A stretch of DNA of 64,000 nt. Source: Actinomyces bovis. Its GTDB lineage: Bacteria; Actinomycetota; Actinomycetes; Actinomycetales; Actinomycetaceae. Every line of letters begins with the position of its first letter. The stretch's first letter is position 1. The translations under genes were made by a program, and so were the position numbers. The stretch lies in NCBI RefSeq assembly GCF_900444995.1, contig NZ_UAPQ01000006.1:248001-312000 (forward strand). Reading direction: 5' to 3'. Below are positions 45,529-54,637 of the stretch, in pieces. Below the pieces are notes generated by a model that did not search any database, was not told the origin of the DNA, and worked only from the letters and a program-made list of their open reading frames with translations.

Positions 45529-47561
45529 CGACCGCAGTGCTGCTGGCGCTGACAGGTGACGACTCAGAGCTACTGCGGCTCCTGATGGCCCACGGCTCTG
45601 GCCTCCAGGTAGAGCGGCGCTGCGGAGACGTGGCTGAGCTGCTAGCAGCTGCAGCAGCCGGGCTGGGCGAGGTGGCGGTGATTGACACCGAGCTCGACGG
45701 CGTCGATCTGACTGTTTTGGACCGCCTCCGGCGTGCCAGCGTGCAGTGTTTGTTGCTAGCGCCCAGCCAGGATGTGGCCCGGTGGACGGCGCTAGGGGTG
45801 CCGGTGGAATCACGCAGCGCCACACCACAGCGGCTAGTTGAGGTGCTGCAGTCATTCAAAGGCCTGGATAACCGGACGGGGGAGCCCGAGCCCAGTGAGG
45901 ATATCTGGCCCTTCCTGGAGACCACCGCCGCACCCGGGACGGTGCCGGTGCCACCGCCTCCACCAGCACTGCAGGCAGATCCCACCGCCATCACGCCTGC
46001 GGAAGCCGTGGCGCTGGACCAAGTGAGAGATACCGCGGTCCTGCCTTGGATGCCTGCCATCTACGGCGAGTGGGGCTGGGGCCCGAGCGCAGCAAGCGGT
46101 GCCGAGACTCTGGGCGCTGCCGCTGGGGCAAGCGACGCCGCTGAAAGCGGGAGCGGAGCGGGGCATGGCAGCTTGGATACGCCGCGCAGTCAAGCTGCGC
46201 CGGACAGCGCGACCGGGGCGGCTGCTTTGACCGCTCCTGGCGGGCCGCTGACGCCTGGCGGGCCGCTGACGCCCAGTGGTCTACCAGTGCCCGGCGTCCC
46301 GCTGAGGTCTGGTGAGCTGCCTGCAGTCGGTGACCTACCGGCACCCGGTGCCGCTGCTGCACCCGCCTGGCGGCCCGCAGGCACCCAAGGGCGGATCGTG
46401 GCCGTCTGGGGCCCCACAGGCGCGCCCGGTCGCTCAACTATCGCCGCTTCCCTCGCGCTGGGACTACGCGGGGCGGGGGAGGTACTGCTGGTGGACGCGG
46501 ACCTGGAGGCCCCCAGCCTGGTGCAGCTCTTGGGGATGCCCGAGGACTCCTCCGCCTTGGCCACCGCCGCCCGGCTGGCCACACATGGTGGCTTGGACCA
46601 ACCGGCCCTGGCGGGCTTACTCACGGAGGTAAGCCCGGGAGTAAGGCTGCTCTCAGGTTTGGGACGTCCCGGCCGCTGGCGTGAACTGCCGCCAGTCTCC
46701 ATGGACGTGGTCTGGAGCCGCTGCCGCGAAACCGCGGCCTGGACGGTGGTGGACCTGCCCGGTGGCCTGGCCGAGGACGAGGTCAACGAGTTGACCCTGG
46801 AGCCAGGCCGGGGCGCCGTGGTGGCTGAGTTACTGGCCCAGGCCGAGGTGGTGCTGGTAGTTGGTGGAGCCGACCCCATTGGAGTGCGGCGCCTGTTGCA
46901 GCTGCTTGCCGATATGCACACCCAGGGCTGGCGGGGGCGCCTGGAGGTGGTGGTCAATCGGGTGCGGGCCTCCGCAGCTGGACACTCCCCAAAGTGGGCG
47001 GTGCGGGAGGCGTTGGAGCGCTTCGGTGGGCTTGAAAAAGCCACCTTGTTGCCTGACGATCCAGCCTTGGCTGATCGGGCACTGTTGGAGGGACAGGCAG
47101 TGCTGGAACTGGCGCCAGCTTCCGCGCTGGGCCGGGCGCTCGCGGAGCTAGCAGCAACCGTAGATCCAGCGGTGGCATCGCAGCTTCAGGAGAAGGCTCG
47201 ACGTCGTGGCAGGCGCCCGGGACCTTTCTCGAAGCGGAGCCCTAAGGCACGTCCGGTCAAGGGCAGTCGGGCTCGGGTCGCTAAACCTACTGCTAAGGCT
47301 GGCAGCAATCGGCCTGAGACGGCGGATGTAAACACGGCAGCTGCCAGGACTGCTGCTCCGGCGGCAGCGCCCGACACTGGCAGACCGGCAGCAGTGGGGG
47401 CGCCTGGGCCCGCCGTGACAGGCGTGAGCACTGTGGCCGGAGGCTACGGGATCATGCCCGCAGTGGCGCCCCCTAGCGCCCCACCCGAGGGCCGCTTGGC
47501 GGAAAGGACGGCGCCTAGTGGGGACACGCCTCGGCGTCGCGGGGGACGACACCGCCGCTGA
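45525..47561 (+). CDS. CpaE/TadZ-like P-loop ATPase (ParA/MinD family)
   Basis: This 678-residue protein has a receiver-like N-domain (TTAVLLALTGDDSELLRLLM, VAVIDTELDGVDLTVLDRL), a linker of about 130 residues rich in Gly-Pro-Leu repeats, and a ParA-type ATPase (IVAVWGPTGAPGRSTIAASL, VLLVDADLEAPSLVQLLG, WTVVDLPGG). A basic tail (KARRRGRRPGPFSKRSPKAR) and a proline-alanine end follow. The P-loop reads GPTGAPGRST instead of KGGxGKT. CpaE/TadZ proteins place Tad pilus machines at the pole; it is coupled to the SAF gene here but other Tad genes are missing. Confidence 0.83.
   Translation: MTTAVLLALTGDDSELLRLLMAHGSGLQVERRCGDVAELLAAAAAGLGEVAVIDTELDGVDLTVLDRLRRASVQCLLLAPSQDVARWTALGVPVESRSATPQRLVEVLQSFKGLDNRTGEPEPSEDIWPFLETTAAPGTVPVPPPPPALQADPTAITPAEAVALDQVRDTAVLPWMPAIYGEWGWGPSAASGAETLGAAAGASDAAESGSGAGHGSLDTPRSQAAPDSATGAAALTAPGGPLTPGGPLTPSGLPVPGVPLRSGELPAVGDLPAPGAAAAPAWRPAGTQGRIVAVWGPTGAPGRSTIAASLALGLRGAGEVLLVDADLEAPSLVQLLGMPEDSSALATAARLATHGGLDQPALAGLLTEVSPGVRLLSGLGRPGRWRELPPVSMDVVWSRCRETAAWTVVDLPGGLAEDEVNELTLEPGRGAVVAELLAQAEVVLVVGGADPIGVRRLLQLLADMHTQGWRGRLEVVVNRVRASAAGHSPKWAVREALERFGGLEKATLLPDDPALADRALLEGQAVLELAPASALGRALAELAATVDPAVASQLQEKARRRGRRPGPFSKRSPKARPVKGSRARVAKPTAKAGSNRPETADVNTAAARTAAPAAAPDTGRPAAVGAPGPAVTGVSTVAGGYGIMPAVAPPSAPPEGRLAERTAPSGDTPRRRGGRHRR
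46239..46274 (+). repeat. Tandem 18-bp repeat in the linker of the CpaE-like gene
   Basis: Two copies of an 18-bp unit (46239-46256 and 46257-46274) differ only in the last base. They encode the repeated Gly-Gly-Pro-Leu-Thr-Pro motif and lie in frame inside the linker, so length changes here would leave the reading frame intact. Confidence 0.85.
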
Positions 47562-47577
47562 CGGGCACACTTGCCCT

Positions 47578-48048
47578 ATGCGCATCTATCTTCCTGCCAC
47601 CGCCGCCGACCTGCGTGCCGCTGCTCTTGCTCCCCGATCCGCCCACGCTGCGACGGCGTCGCTCGCTGCCGCCCTACCGGAGGAGGACGAGGAAGGCCTG
47701 GAGGTCTCCGCAAGCCTGTGTGCCGCCGATGCTTCTTTGTTGCTGCTGGCGGAGCCGGGGACTGAAGCATTGGCTCCGCGCCGCGTGGTGGTAGCTGCCG
47801 ATGTGGATGCTGCCATGGTCGAGGAGCTTGCGCCCAGTGACGAGGTGCTGCCAGGCACGGTGCGCCTAAGGGCTGAGGTTTCTTGGGCCGATGTGGCGGC
47901 GTTACTGGTTGACGAGGCTGCGGCAGAGGCGGATGTAAATGCTGCCCGCCTGGGCGACGAGGAGGCTTTTGAGCGGGCCGCTGAGGCTGATCTGCTGTGG
48001 TTTGACGTCAGCGAGCGGGGGCACCTGGCCGCCGAGCTGGGTGCATGA
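47578..48048 (+). CDS. DUF6912 family protein
   Basis: This 156-residue protein begins MRIYLPATAADLRAAA and has an acidic, alanine-rich body (EEFERAAEADLLWFDVSERG type segments near the end). It matches the small actinobacterial DUF6912 proteins of unknown function. It begins 16 bases after the CpaE-like gene and could belong to the same transcript. No signal peptide or membrane helix is present. Confidence 0.75.
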   Translation: MRIYLPATAADLRAAALAPRSAHAATASLAAALPEEDEEGLEVSASLCAADASLLLLAEPGTEALAPRRVVVAADVDAAMVEELAPSDEVLPGTVRLRAEVSWADVAALLVDEAAAEADVNAARLGDEEAFERAAEADLLWFDVSERGHLAAELGA

Positions 48049-48095
48049 GACTGGCCAGGTAGCCGGTGTTTCCGGTGTGGGAAGTAGGCGTGGAT

Positions 48096-51000
48096 TTAGC
48101 TGCCGGTGACGCTGAGCCTTGAGCCGGTGGCGGCGCGCTTGACCTCGATCCGGTCGGGGATTTGCCGACGCAGTTCCTCCACGTGAGAGACGATGCCGAC
48201 AGTGCGTCCCCCGGCCTGCAAGCGGGCCAGCTCCGCGAGCACCTTCTCCAGGGTTTCGGGGTCTAGCGTGCCAAAGCCTTCGTCAATGAAGAGGGTCTCC
48301 ATGGTGATGCCGCCAGACTCGGTGGAGACCACATCCGCTAGCGCCAGGGCCAGGGACAAGGAGACGTAGAAGGTCTCTCCACCAGAAAGAGTTTTGGGGT
48401 CCCGGGGCGCTTCCCCAACCAGATGGTCGATCACGCCTAAGCCCAGGCCCCGGTCCTTGCGGCGCGCGGAGCCAGACTCATCGTCCACCCGCGTGAGTTC
48501 GTAGCGGCCCGAGGACATCTCAGCGAGCCTCTGGTTGGCAAAAACCAGCACTTCTTGGAAACGTTCTAGGAGCACCCAGGTGGCCAGCGGAGTGCTGGCA
48601 TCGTTGTCACCGGAAACCAGAGCAGCTACGCGCAGTAAGGCCGCTTGGCTGGCATTTACCTCAGCTAGGGCCTGGGCGGCCTCCCTGACAGCGGCGCAGG
48701 CCTGACTGAGGTTCTGGTGCTCTGCGCGGTGGCGCTCTAGCAGGCGCACCGCCTCGGTGAGGGCGGCGTCGGCTTGCTCATAGGTGGCATTGGCCGTGAG
48801 CAGGTTTGCTTCCTCTTGACCGGTAAGGGCGGCGATTTCCGGTTCGGCTAGGGCTGTGGCAAGGCGGTGCTTTTCTGCGCGGGCAGTCTCTACCCGCTGG
48901 CGCAGGGCGCTTAGTTCTGGGCTGGGCAGGCGCAGAGCCTCAGCCTGCGCCAGGCTCTCCAAACCCTCAGCTTCTAACGCGGCCTGGAGCTCTGCTCGTG
49001 CTTGGGTGGTGGCGGCGACGGCGTGCAGGCAGTTTTGGATGGCCTGCGCGCTAGCTTCGGCAGCGGTCGCCTGGGAGATGAGCGAATCAACGAGCTCAGC
49101 CACACTGCTGGCACCCTGCCTGGCTACGGCGACTTGTTCGGCGTCTGCGGCTAGCGCCTCCTGCTCAGTCTGGAGTGCTTCAGCAGTGGCCTGGTTACGC
49201 GCTGCTGCGGCAGCAGCGCCTTCAGTCAGCGCGGTGGTCTGCTGACTGAAGGCTTGGACCTCAGCCTCAAGTTCAGCCAGGGGAGCGGCTTGGGTCTTTG
49301 CGGCGTCCAATGCTTCCTGTGCGGCGGTGAGTGCCGCCTTGCTGGTTTCCAGATCCTGCCCGCCAGATTGCTCGACGGCGTTGGCCTGCTTGGTGCGCAG
49401 GGCCTGTTGGTGCGCAGCAGCCTCATGGAGCACTGCGCGCAGGGCAGCGGCACTGGCCTCAGCGGCCTCCACCTCCTTGCGAGTAACCGTGCCCGCTTCA
49501 ACTGGGGCTGGCTGGGGGTGACTGGTTGAGCCGCATAGCGGGCAAGGCTGCCCCTCTTCCAGCTCGGATACGAGAGCTCCAGCGGTGGAGGCAATCCAGG
49601 CGCGACGCCGGGCATGCACTTGATCCTCCGCTTGCTCTGCTTCCGCCTGGGCGGCGGCCACGGCCTTCTTGGCGGCCTCAAGCTGCGCATTTAGGCGGAG
49701 GGCCTCGGCGGCGGCCTCACGGCGGGCCTGGGCTTGGTCGCGGGTGAGCTGGAGCTGGGGTAGCGCATCCCGCGCCTGCCGGGCGGCTGCGATGCGTGCC
49801 TGCAGGGCCTGCAACTGGGTGGGACGCGCAGCTAACTCCGCTTGGACTGCTTGGACTTTGGTCTCGGCCTGCTCCAGCGCGCCCTGTTTGGCAGCGAGGT
49901 CTTCCTCCCGTTGCTGTAGACCTGCTTCGGTCCGGGCGAGGGTTTCCAGTTCTCCGGCTCGGTGGCGACTTTGCCGGGCGGCCTCAGTAAGCCGCTGGCT
50001 CGTCTCCTCCAGCGGGCGCAGCGCCGAGGCAGCAGGCTGCGGTGATGCGCCCAGAGAATCGAGCAGGGGCAGGGCAGCTGCACCCTCAGCCGGCACTTGC
50101 TGTGCGTCGCTTAGCAGGCTACGGGCCTGACTGACCGCCTGGGCCTGGGTAGCTTCGGCGCGCTTGAGCACCTGCGCCGGAGCGGTGATGCGTGCGGCGG
50201 CTTCCGCCCGCTCCAAGTCCTGGGCGGCGGCCTGGTTAGCAGGCTCCTGTGCCTCCAACTGCTTCTGCTCTTCCAGCAGTCGACTGCGTCGGGCCAGGTT
50301 TGCGCTGAGAGTCCGGGCCGCCTCCAGGGCCCTGGCCGCCTGGGTGCGGGCCTCGCGGGCGCGGTTGGTGCCTTCTTCCCACTCTTGCAACTGCGTGACC
50401 CCGGCACTTAGTGCTTCTGCCAGCACGGCTTCCACCTGGCTGGGGTCCGGCACCTGCTCCGCTGTCGCCGCCTGGAGGCACTGCCAGGGTTCAAGCGGGG
50501 CGCTGGTGGTGAGCGGTGCCTCGGGAGCGAGCGAAACACTGGGGTAAGCGCTGCCGTCCGGGCCTGCCGCCTCCGGCTCCTCAGCCCCGGCGCCAGGCGC
50601 CTCCGCGCGAAGCAGCGGCTCTAAAGCCCTGACAGCGGCGTCGAGGCTGGCGCGCCCTTCTTGGCTGCGGCGATTCGCGGCGCGGGAACGTTCGGCCACC
50701 TCCTTCTGAATGCTGTCGTAGATGCCGGTGCCAAACACATCGCGCAGCAGTTCATGCCTTTCTGCGGAGGTGGCGCGCAGGAACCGCGCGAATTTGCCTT
50801 GGGGCAGCACCACGGTCTGCGTGAATTGGCTGCGGCTTAGGCCCAGCAGCCGCTCTACCTCAGCGCCGACCTCGCGGGGACCAGTGAGGGGCTCCTCGGT
50901 GGGCTCGGCCTCTGGGCTGGCCAGAGGCCACAGGTGCGCGGTGGCGCTTTCCTTGGTGGTGCCGCCGCCACGCTTCTTGGGCCGCTGGTACTCGGGGCTG

Positions 51001-51284
51001 CGTCGCAGCCGATAGGTGCCTGCACTAGTGGAGAACACCAGTTCTACGACGGTGTGGGTGTGGGGCTCCGCATGGGTGGAGCGGATGCGTTCCTTGGAGG
51101 AGTCTTCGCCGTCGGCCACCTGCCCGTAGAGAGCAAAGACAATGGCGTCGATGATGGTGGTTTTGCCGGCGCCGGTGGGGCCGGTGAGCAGAAAGCGCCC
51201 GGAGGTGGTGAAACGGTCAAAGTCCACCACCTCGGTGCCCGCATAAGGGCCAACGGCGGTCAGGGTGAGCCGGTGAATACGCAT
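48096..51284 (-). CDS. sbcC: Exonuclease subunit SbcC
   Basis: This 1062-residue SMC-like ATPase forms the SbcCD nuclease with SbcD, which trims hairpins and DNA ends during repair. The N-terminal Walker A reads GPTGAGKTTIIDAI, the centre has a zinc hook (GQPCPLCGSTSHPQP) in a long coiled coil, and the C-terminus has the ABC signature LSGGETFYVSLSLALALADV and Walker B ETLFIDEGFGTLD. The sbcC start overlaps the sbcD stop by one base (TGATG), so the two are coupled. Confidence 0.96.
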   Translation of the reverse strand: MRIHRLTLTAVGPYAGTEVVDFDRFTTSGRFLLTGPTGAGKTTIIDAIVFALYGQVADGEDSSKERIRSTHAEPHTHTVVELVFSTSAGTYRLRRSPEYQRPKKRGGGTTKESATAHLWPLASPEAEPTEEPLTGPREVGAEVERLLGLSRSQFTQTVVLPQGKFARFLRATSAERHELLRDVFGTGIYDSIQKEVAERSRAANRRSQEGRASLDAAVRALEPLLRAEAPGAGAEEPEAAGPDGSAYPSVSLAPEAPLTTSAPLEPWQCLQAATAEQVPDPSQVEAVLAEALSAGVTQLQEWEEGTNRAREARTQAARALEAARTLSANLARRSRLLEEQKQLEAQEPANQAAAQDLERAEAAARITAPAQVLKRAEATQAQAVSQARSLLSDAQQVPAEGAAALPLLDSLGASPQPAASALRPLEETSQRLTEAARQSRHRAGELETLARTEAGLQQREEDLAAKQGALEQAETKVQAVQAELAARPTQLQALQARIAAARQARDALPQLQLTRDQAQARREAAAEALRLNAQLEAAKKAVAAAQAEAEQAEDQVHARRRAWIASTAGALVSELEEGQPCPLCGSTSHPQPAPVEAGTVTRKEVEAAEASAAALRAVLHEAAAHQQALRTKQANAVEQSGGQDLETSKAALTAAQEALDAAKTQAAPLAELEAEVQAFSQQTTALTEGAAAAAARNQATAEALQTEQEALAADAEQVAVARQGASSVAELVDSLISQATAAEASAQAIQNCLHAVAATTQARAELQAALEAEGLESLAQAEALRLPSPELSALRQRVETARAEKHRLATALAEPEIAALTGQEEANLLTANATYEQADAALTEAVRLLERHRAEHQNLSQACAAVREAAQALAEVNASQAALLRVAALVSGDNDASTPLATWVLLERFQEVLVFANQRLAEMSSGRYELTRVDDESGSARRKDRGLGLGVIDHLVGEAPRDPKTLSGGETFYVSLSLALALADVVSTESGGITMETLFIDEGFGTLDPETLEKVLAELARLQAGGRTVGIVSHVEELRRQIPDRIEVKRAATGSRLSVTGS

Positions 51285-52636
51285 CAGTGGACCCCCTCGG
51301 TGGCACGCACAGCCTCATAAGCCTCACGCAAGATGTTGCTTTCGGCAGCAGTAGGAGCTCTGCCACCGGTCGCAGCCAAAAACTCGTCACCCACCTGGCC
51401 GGGGTCGGCCTGCCGGGTGATGGTGATTGCCTGCCGCTGAGCCTGCTGAGGGGCCAGGCGGCTTAACGCCAGCAGGTTTGGGAAGCGACGCCGTAGGCGG
51501 GCAGTGGCGTCATGCACGCGCTCTCCGGTGAGCTCCACCCGCACCCAAGCCTCCTCCAAACCGTTGTAACGGCTGGACAGCAACTCCTCCAGGCTGCCGC
51601 GCAGTGTCTCCACCCGGTGGCTCTGCGGTGTAGGAATCAACTCACTGTGGCTGACTCCGAGCGCGCCCAGTTCCAGGAGGACCGAGGACTTGGGGAAGGG
51701 AGCTTCGGAGAAGGAGAAGGGCAGGGGGGAGCCGGAGTAGCGCAGCAGTGGTAGCGCCGAGCCCGCAGCTTCGGCCTGCTCACGCAGGGCGCTGGGGAGA
51801 CGGATCTCTTGGGGACGGTGCAAATGGCCCAGGGCCACGTAATCCAAACCGCCACACTCCGCCGCATAGGGTGAGCCGCCCAGGGTGGCGAAGACCTGAG
51901 AAGGCACCAAATCCACCCCACCAACCTTGATATCCCGCTCGGATTCACTGGCTTGGGCAGCCTCCCCCTCATTGTTCCTGGCGCCGGTGGGGGAAACGAA
52001 GGCATGGGCCATAACGACGGCGGGCAGGCGGGTGCTGGCACCTTTCCGCTGCTGCGCCAGGTCGGCAGCTACCAGCCGCAGAGCGCCACTGATAACAGCC
52101 TCATGAGAGCGCGGCAGGCGGCTGGCCGGGCCCGGCGCGTCGGTGCAGGCTGCATCGTCCTGGTTGTGGGGTTCAGGTGCCTGCTCACCAAGGCGGGCGG
52201 CGAGCAGCGGGGGCAGACTCCAACGGGCAGCCTCAGGGTCCAGGTAGGGCAGGGCATAGACCAGGGCGGCGGGATGACCATGAGCGTCAGGCAGGGTGAT
52301 GGCCCGATCCACGCCCTCAGTGCTGGTTTGAATCACCAGCCCTTCACGCAGGAGTCCTGCGGCAAAGCCGAGGCGGCGGGCGGAGTCGTGGTTGCCGGGA
52401 GTCAGGATCACGCGGGTGTGCTCAGTCAGGCGGCGCAGCGTCTCGTCTAGGAGCTGCACGGATTGGGCGGGCGGAACGGCACGGTCGTACACATCCCCGG
52501 ACAGCAGCACGGCGTCCACTTGTTCGCTCCGCACCAGCTCCAGCAGATGCTCAGTAAAGGCCGCATGGGCGTCATCTAGGACGCGGCCATGAAAGGTGCG
52601 GCCCAGGTGCCAGTCGGAGGTGTGCAAAATCCGCAT
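51284..52636 (-). CDS. sbcD: Exonuclease subunit SbcD
   Basis: This 450-residue metallophosphoesterase subunit has the Mre11-type metal motifs SDWHLGRTFHG, SGDVYDRAVPP, TPGNHDSARR and ALGHLHRPQ. It cuts DNA with the SbcC ATPase encoded directly downstream. The length is normal for the actinobacterial form. The ATG at 52636 is the first in frame. It is divergent from the OmpA lipoprotein pair. Confidence 0.96.
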   Translation of the reverse strand: MRILHTSDWHLGRTFHGRVLDDAHAAFTEHLLELVRSEQVDAVLLSGDVYDRAVPPAQSVQLLDETLRRLTEHTRVILTPGNHDSARRLGFAAGLLREGLVIQTSTEGVDRAITLPDAHGHPAALVYALPYLDPEAARWSLPPLLAARLGEQAPEPHNQDDAACTDAPGPASRLPRSHEAVISGALRLVAADLAQQRKGASTRLPAVVMAHAFVSPTGARNNEGEAAQASESERDIKVGGVDLVPSQVFATLGGSPYAAECGGLDYVALGHLHRPQEIRLPSALREQAEAAGSALPLLRYSGSPLPFSFSEAPFPKSSVLLELGALGVSHSELIPTPQSHRVETLRGSLEELLSSRYNGLEEAWVRVELTGERVHDATARLRRRFPNLLALSRLAPQQAQRQAITITRQADPGQVGDEFLAATGGRAPTAAESNILREAYEAVRATEGVH

Positions 52637-52786
52637 GGATGCAGCCTCTCACGGAGCACTGACATGAACTCCTGCACCCCGGTATGCGGTCTAGGTGCGG
52701 CCGGGGTGCTCTCCTGCCCATCGGCGGCAGGTCACTGCACCGGTACCGTGGAAGTGTCCTGCAAATACTTTGTGGAAAGGCGATCC

Positions 52787-54418
52787 ATGCGCAACCCCAC
52801 TCAGATGCTCCTGACTCGCCGCCGCGCCCTGTCTCTACCCCTTCTGACAGCGGTGGCTGGGACCTTGGCTGCCTGCGGGGACGAAGCTAGGGTGCCGGCT
52901 CCGTCAGCCTCACCCACCTCCGCACCTAAGCCGGCAGGCTCGGCCACCGCCGGTGTCCCGCCCACCACCGGGGCCGCCGCCACTACAGGCAGCCGCAGCT
53001 ACCACCTGGAAGGCGTCCTAGACGGCCACACCCTGGACGTGCAGCTCGGCCCACTGGTACGGGTGGATGACAAGTTCTCCATCCTGCCTATCCATGTGGA
53101 CCGACCCGCCAACGATCCCTCCACCCAAGCCCTGGCCGTGGAGCCGCGCTGGCTGGGCGGCCTCACGGACGACCTCCTGGGCATCCGCCCGATGCGTCTG
53201 GTGGACTCCACTTCCCGCAGCGTCTGGATCACTACTTTCCGCGGCAATTCCAGCACTACCAAGCTGGAAGCCGGGGCCTCTGCGGACTTCTTCGCCACCT
53301 TCGGCGTCATTGCCCCGGAAACTACTAAAGCCACCGTCATGCTTTCGCGCAGCGGCTGCTTGGAAGTCGAGGTCGTGGACCAGGCAGCTGCCCCCAATAT
53401 CCAGGTGGAGCAGATACGCCAGCAGGCCAAGGCGGACACCGAGCACGCTCAAGCCATCAACCTGGAGTGCTACACCGAGTCCTACGACGGCAATATCTCA
53501 GACCGCCGCACGGAAGACGAGATCGTCCTGACCGCCGCCAACGACCTCACCTTTGCCACCGACTCCGCCGACCTATCCTCGGCCGCCGAGGCCGTCTTAA
53601 GCAACGCCTCCCAAACCATCAAGACCTACCCCGACGGCGGCACCATGACCATCACCGGTCATACCGACGACGTCGCCGACGAGGCCTACAACCAGACCCT
53701 TTCCGAGAAGCGCGCCCAGAGCGTGCATAAGCGCCTGGGCGAGTTCGCCGACCTGTCTAAATGGCAGGTCAGCGCCGTCGGCAAAGGCGAGACTGAGCCG
53801 AAAGTCAAAGACACCACTGATGAAGCTCGCGCCGCCAACCGGCGCGTAGAGATCTCCATCAAACCTACCGGTGGCACCAAGGGCGGCACCCGGCCCGTCA
53901 ACCCTGGCGCGCCTATGCCTGCCCCAACCGGACCTTCTGCGCCCGGACCGCAGGGATTGGAGGTGCCAGACCCGGGCAAGGCGGGGGAATTCCTGCACAT
54001 CAAGCTGGAAAAGGTGGTGCGGCGCGGCTCGCTGCTGTTTGGGGAGTTTATTGTCTCCGGCAGCGCCAATGCCGCCCTGGATCACTGGTTCACGGATTCG
54101 CGCGGCTGGGGCCTGGCCAATGCCCGCGGTGAGTTGGGCGGTCTGACTTCTATAGTGGCGGCCTCGGGCCCCACCCTGTTGGCTGGCGGCGGCTACGTGT
54201 TCCCCGTTGACTACCTGCCGCAGGGCGCTAGGGCGCACCGGCCTTTGGCGGACCTGGACCTGGTGGAGGAGTGGAAGGGCAAACAGGCCACGCGGGTATG
54301 CGTGGTCTGGCCGGATACAGGCGAGTCCACGGTCACGGTGGAGCGCCCTGATGACGCTAAACAGAAGGGCAGCCGACCGGTTTGGCGTTTGACGGATGTG
54401 CCCGTCGTTGAGGGCTAA
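52787..54418 (+). CDS. OmpA-domain lipoprotein, copy 1
   Basis: This 543-residue protein has a Tat-type signal (TRRRALSLPL) and lipobox LAAC with C30, so it is an exported lipoprotein. An N-terminal domain of about 200 residues with no clear family, an OmpA-type peptidoglycan-binding domain (about 245-365, GHTDDVADEAYNQTLSEKRA) and a C-terminal beta-rich domain of about 170 residues ending WRLTDVPVVEG follow. GAAAGG lies seven bases before the ATG. It is the first of two tandem paralogues. OmpA domains bind diaminopimelate- or related peptides, so the protein may link membrane and wall. Confidence 0.9.
   Translation: MRNPTQMLLTRRRALSLPLLTAVAGTLAACGDEARVPAPSASPTSAPKPAGSATAGVPPTTGAAATTGSRSYHLEGVLDGHTLDVQLGPLVRVDDKFSILPIHVDRPANDPSTQALAVEPRWLGGLTDDLLGIRPMRLVDSTSRSVWITTFRGNSSTTKLEAGASADFFATFGVIAPETTKATVMLSRSGCLEVEVVDQAAAPNIQVEQIRQQAKADTEHAQAINLECYTESYDGNISDRRTEDEIVLTAANDLTFATDSADLSSAAEAVLSNASQTIKTYPDGGTMTITGHTDDVADEAYNQTLSEKRAQSVHKRLGEFADLSKWQVSAVGKGETEPKVKDTTDEARAANRRVEISIKPTGGTKGGTRPVNPGAPMPAPTGPSAPGPQGLEVPDPGKAGEFLHIKLEKVVRRGSLLFGEFIVSGSANAALDHWFTDSRGWGLANARGELGGLTSIVAASGPTLLAGGGYVFPVDYLPQGARAHRPLADLDLVEEWKGKQATRVCVVWPDTGESTVTVERPDDAKQKGSRPVWRLTDVPVVEG
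53648..53737 (+). repeat. 90-bp block nearly identical to 55502-55591 (copy 1)
   Basis: The two blocks differ at 4 of 90 bases, including three synonymous sites, and encode the core of the OmpA domain. This is far more similar than the rest of the two genes, and even a less favoured codon choice (ACC CTT) is shared. Confidence 0.9.
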
Positions 54419-54444
54419 GTGCCCTGCGCCTTTACCTGTTCCGC

Positions 54445-54484
54445 ACTGCGCGGGATCTGCGGTGTCACCGTGGTCCCGCGCAGT
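54445..54484 (+). terminator. Terminator between the two OmpA genes
   Basis: A perfect 11-bp stem (54445-54455 with 54474-54484) surrounds an 18-nt loop, 27 bases after the first OmpA gene. A weak T-tract (TTCGCAGTTTT) follows. The remaining part of this 219-base gap shows only a GAAAGG ribosome site before the second gene. Confidence 0.6.
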
Positions 54485-54637
54485 TTCGCAGTTTTGGGCA
54501 CTGGCGGCAGGCGGGGATTAGCTCTCCCCAACTACACGGGTAGTGCCTGGGTAGAGCGTAATTCTTGCCCATGGTTTCCGTGAACACCCGGTACTTATCG
54601 TTGAGGCAACGCGAAACGCTCCCAGAAAGGCACTCCA

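Noticed and set aside
46190-47044. 284-codon minus-strand frame inside the CpaE-like gene
   Set aside because: It is low-complexity Ser/Arg/Pro sequence opposite a gene with a clear ATPase domain.
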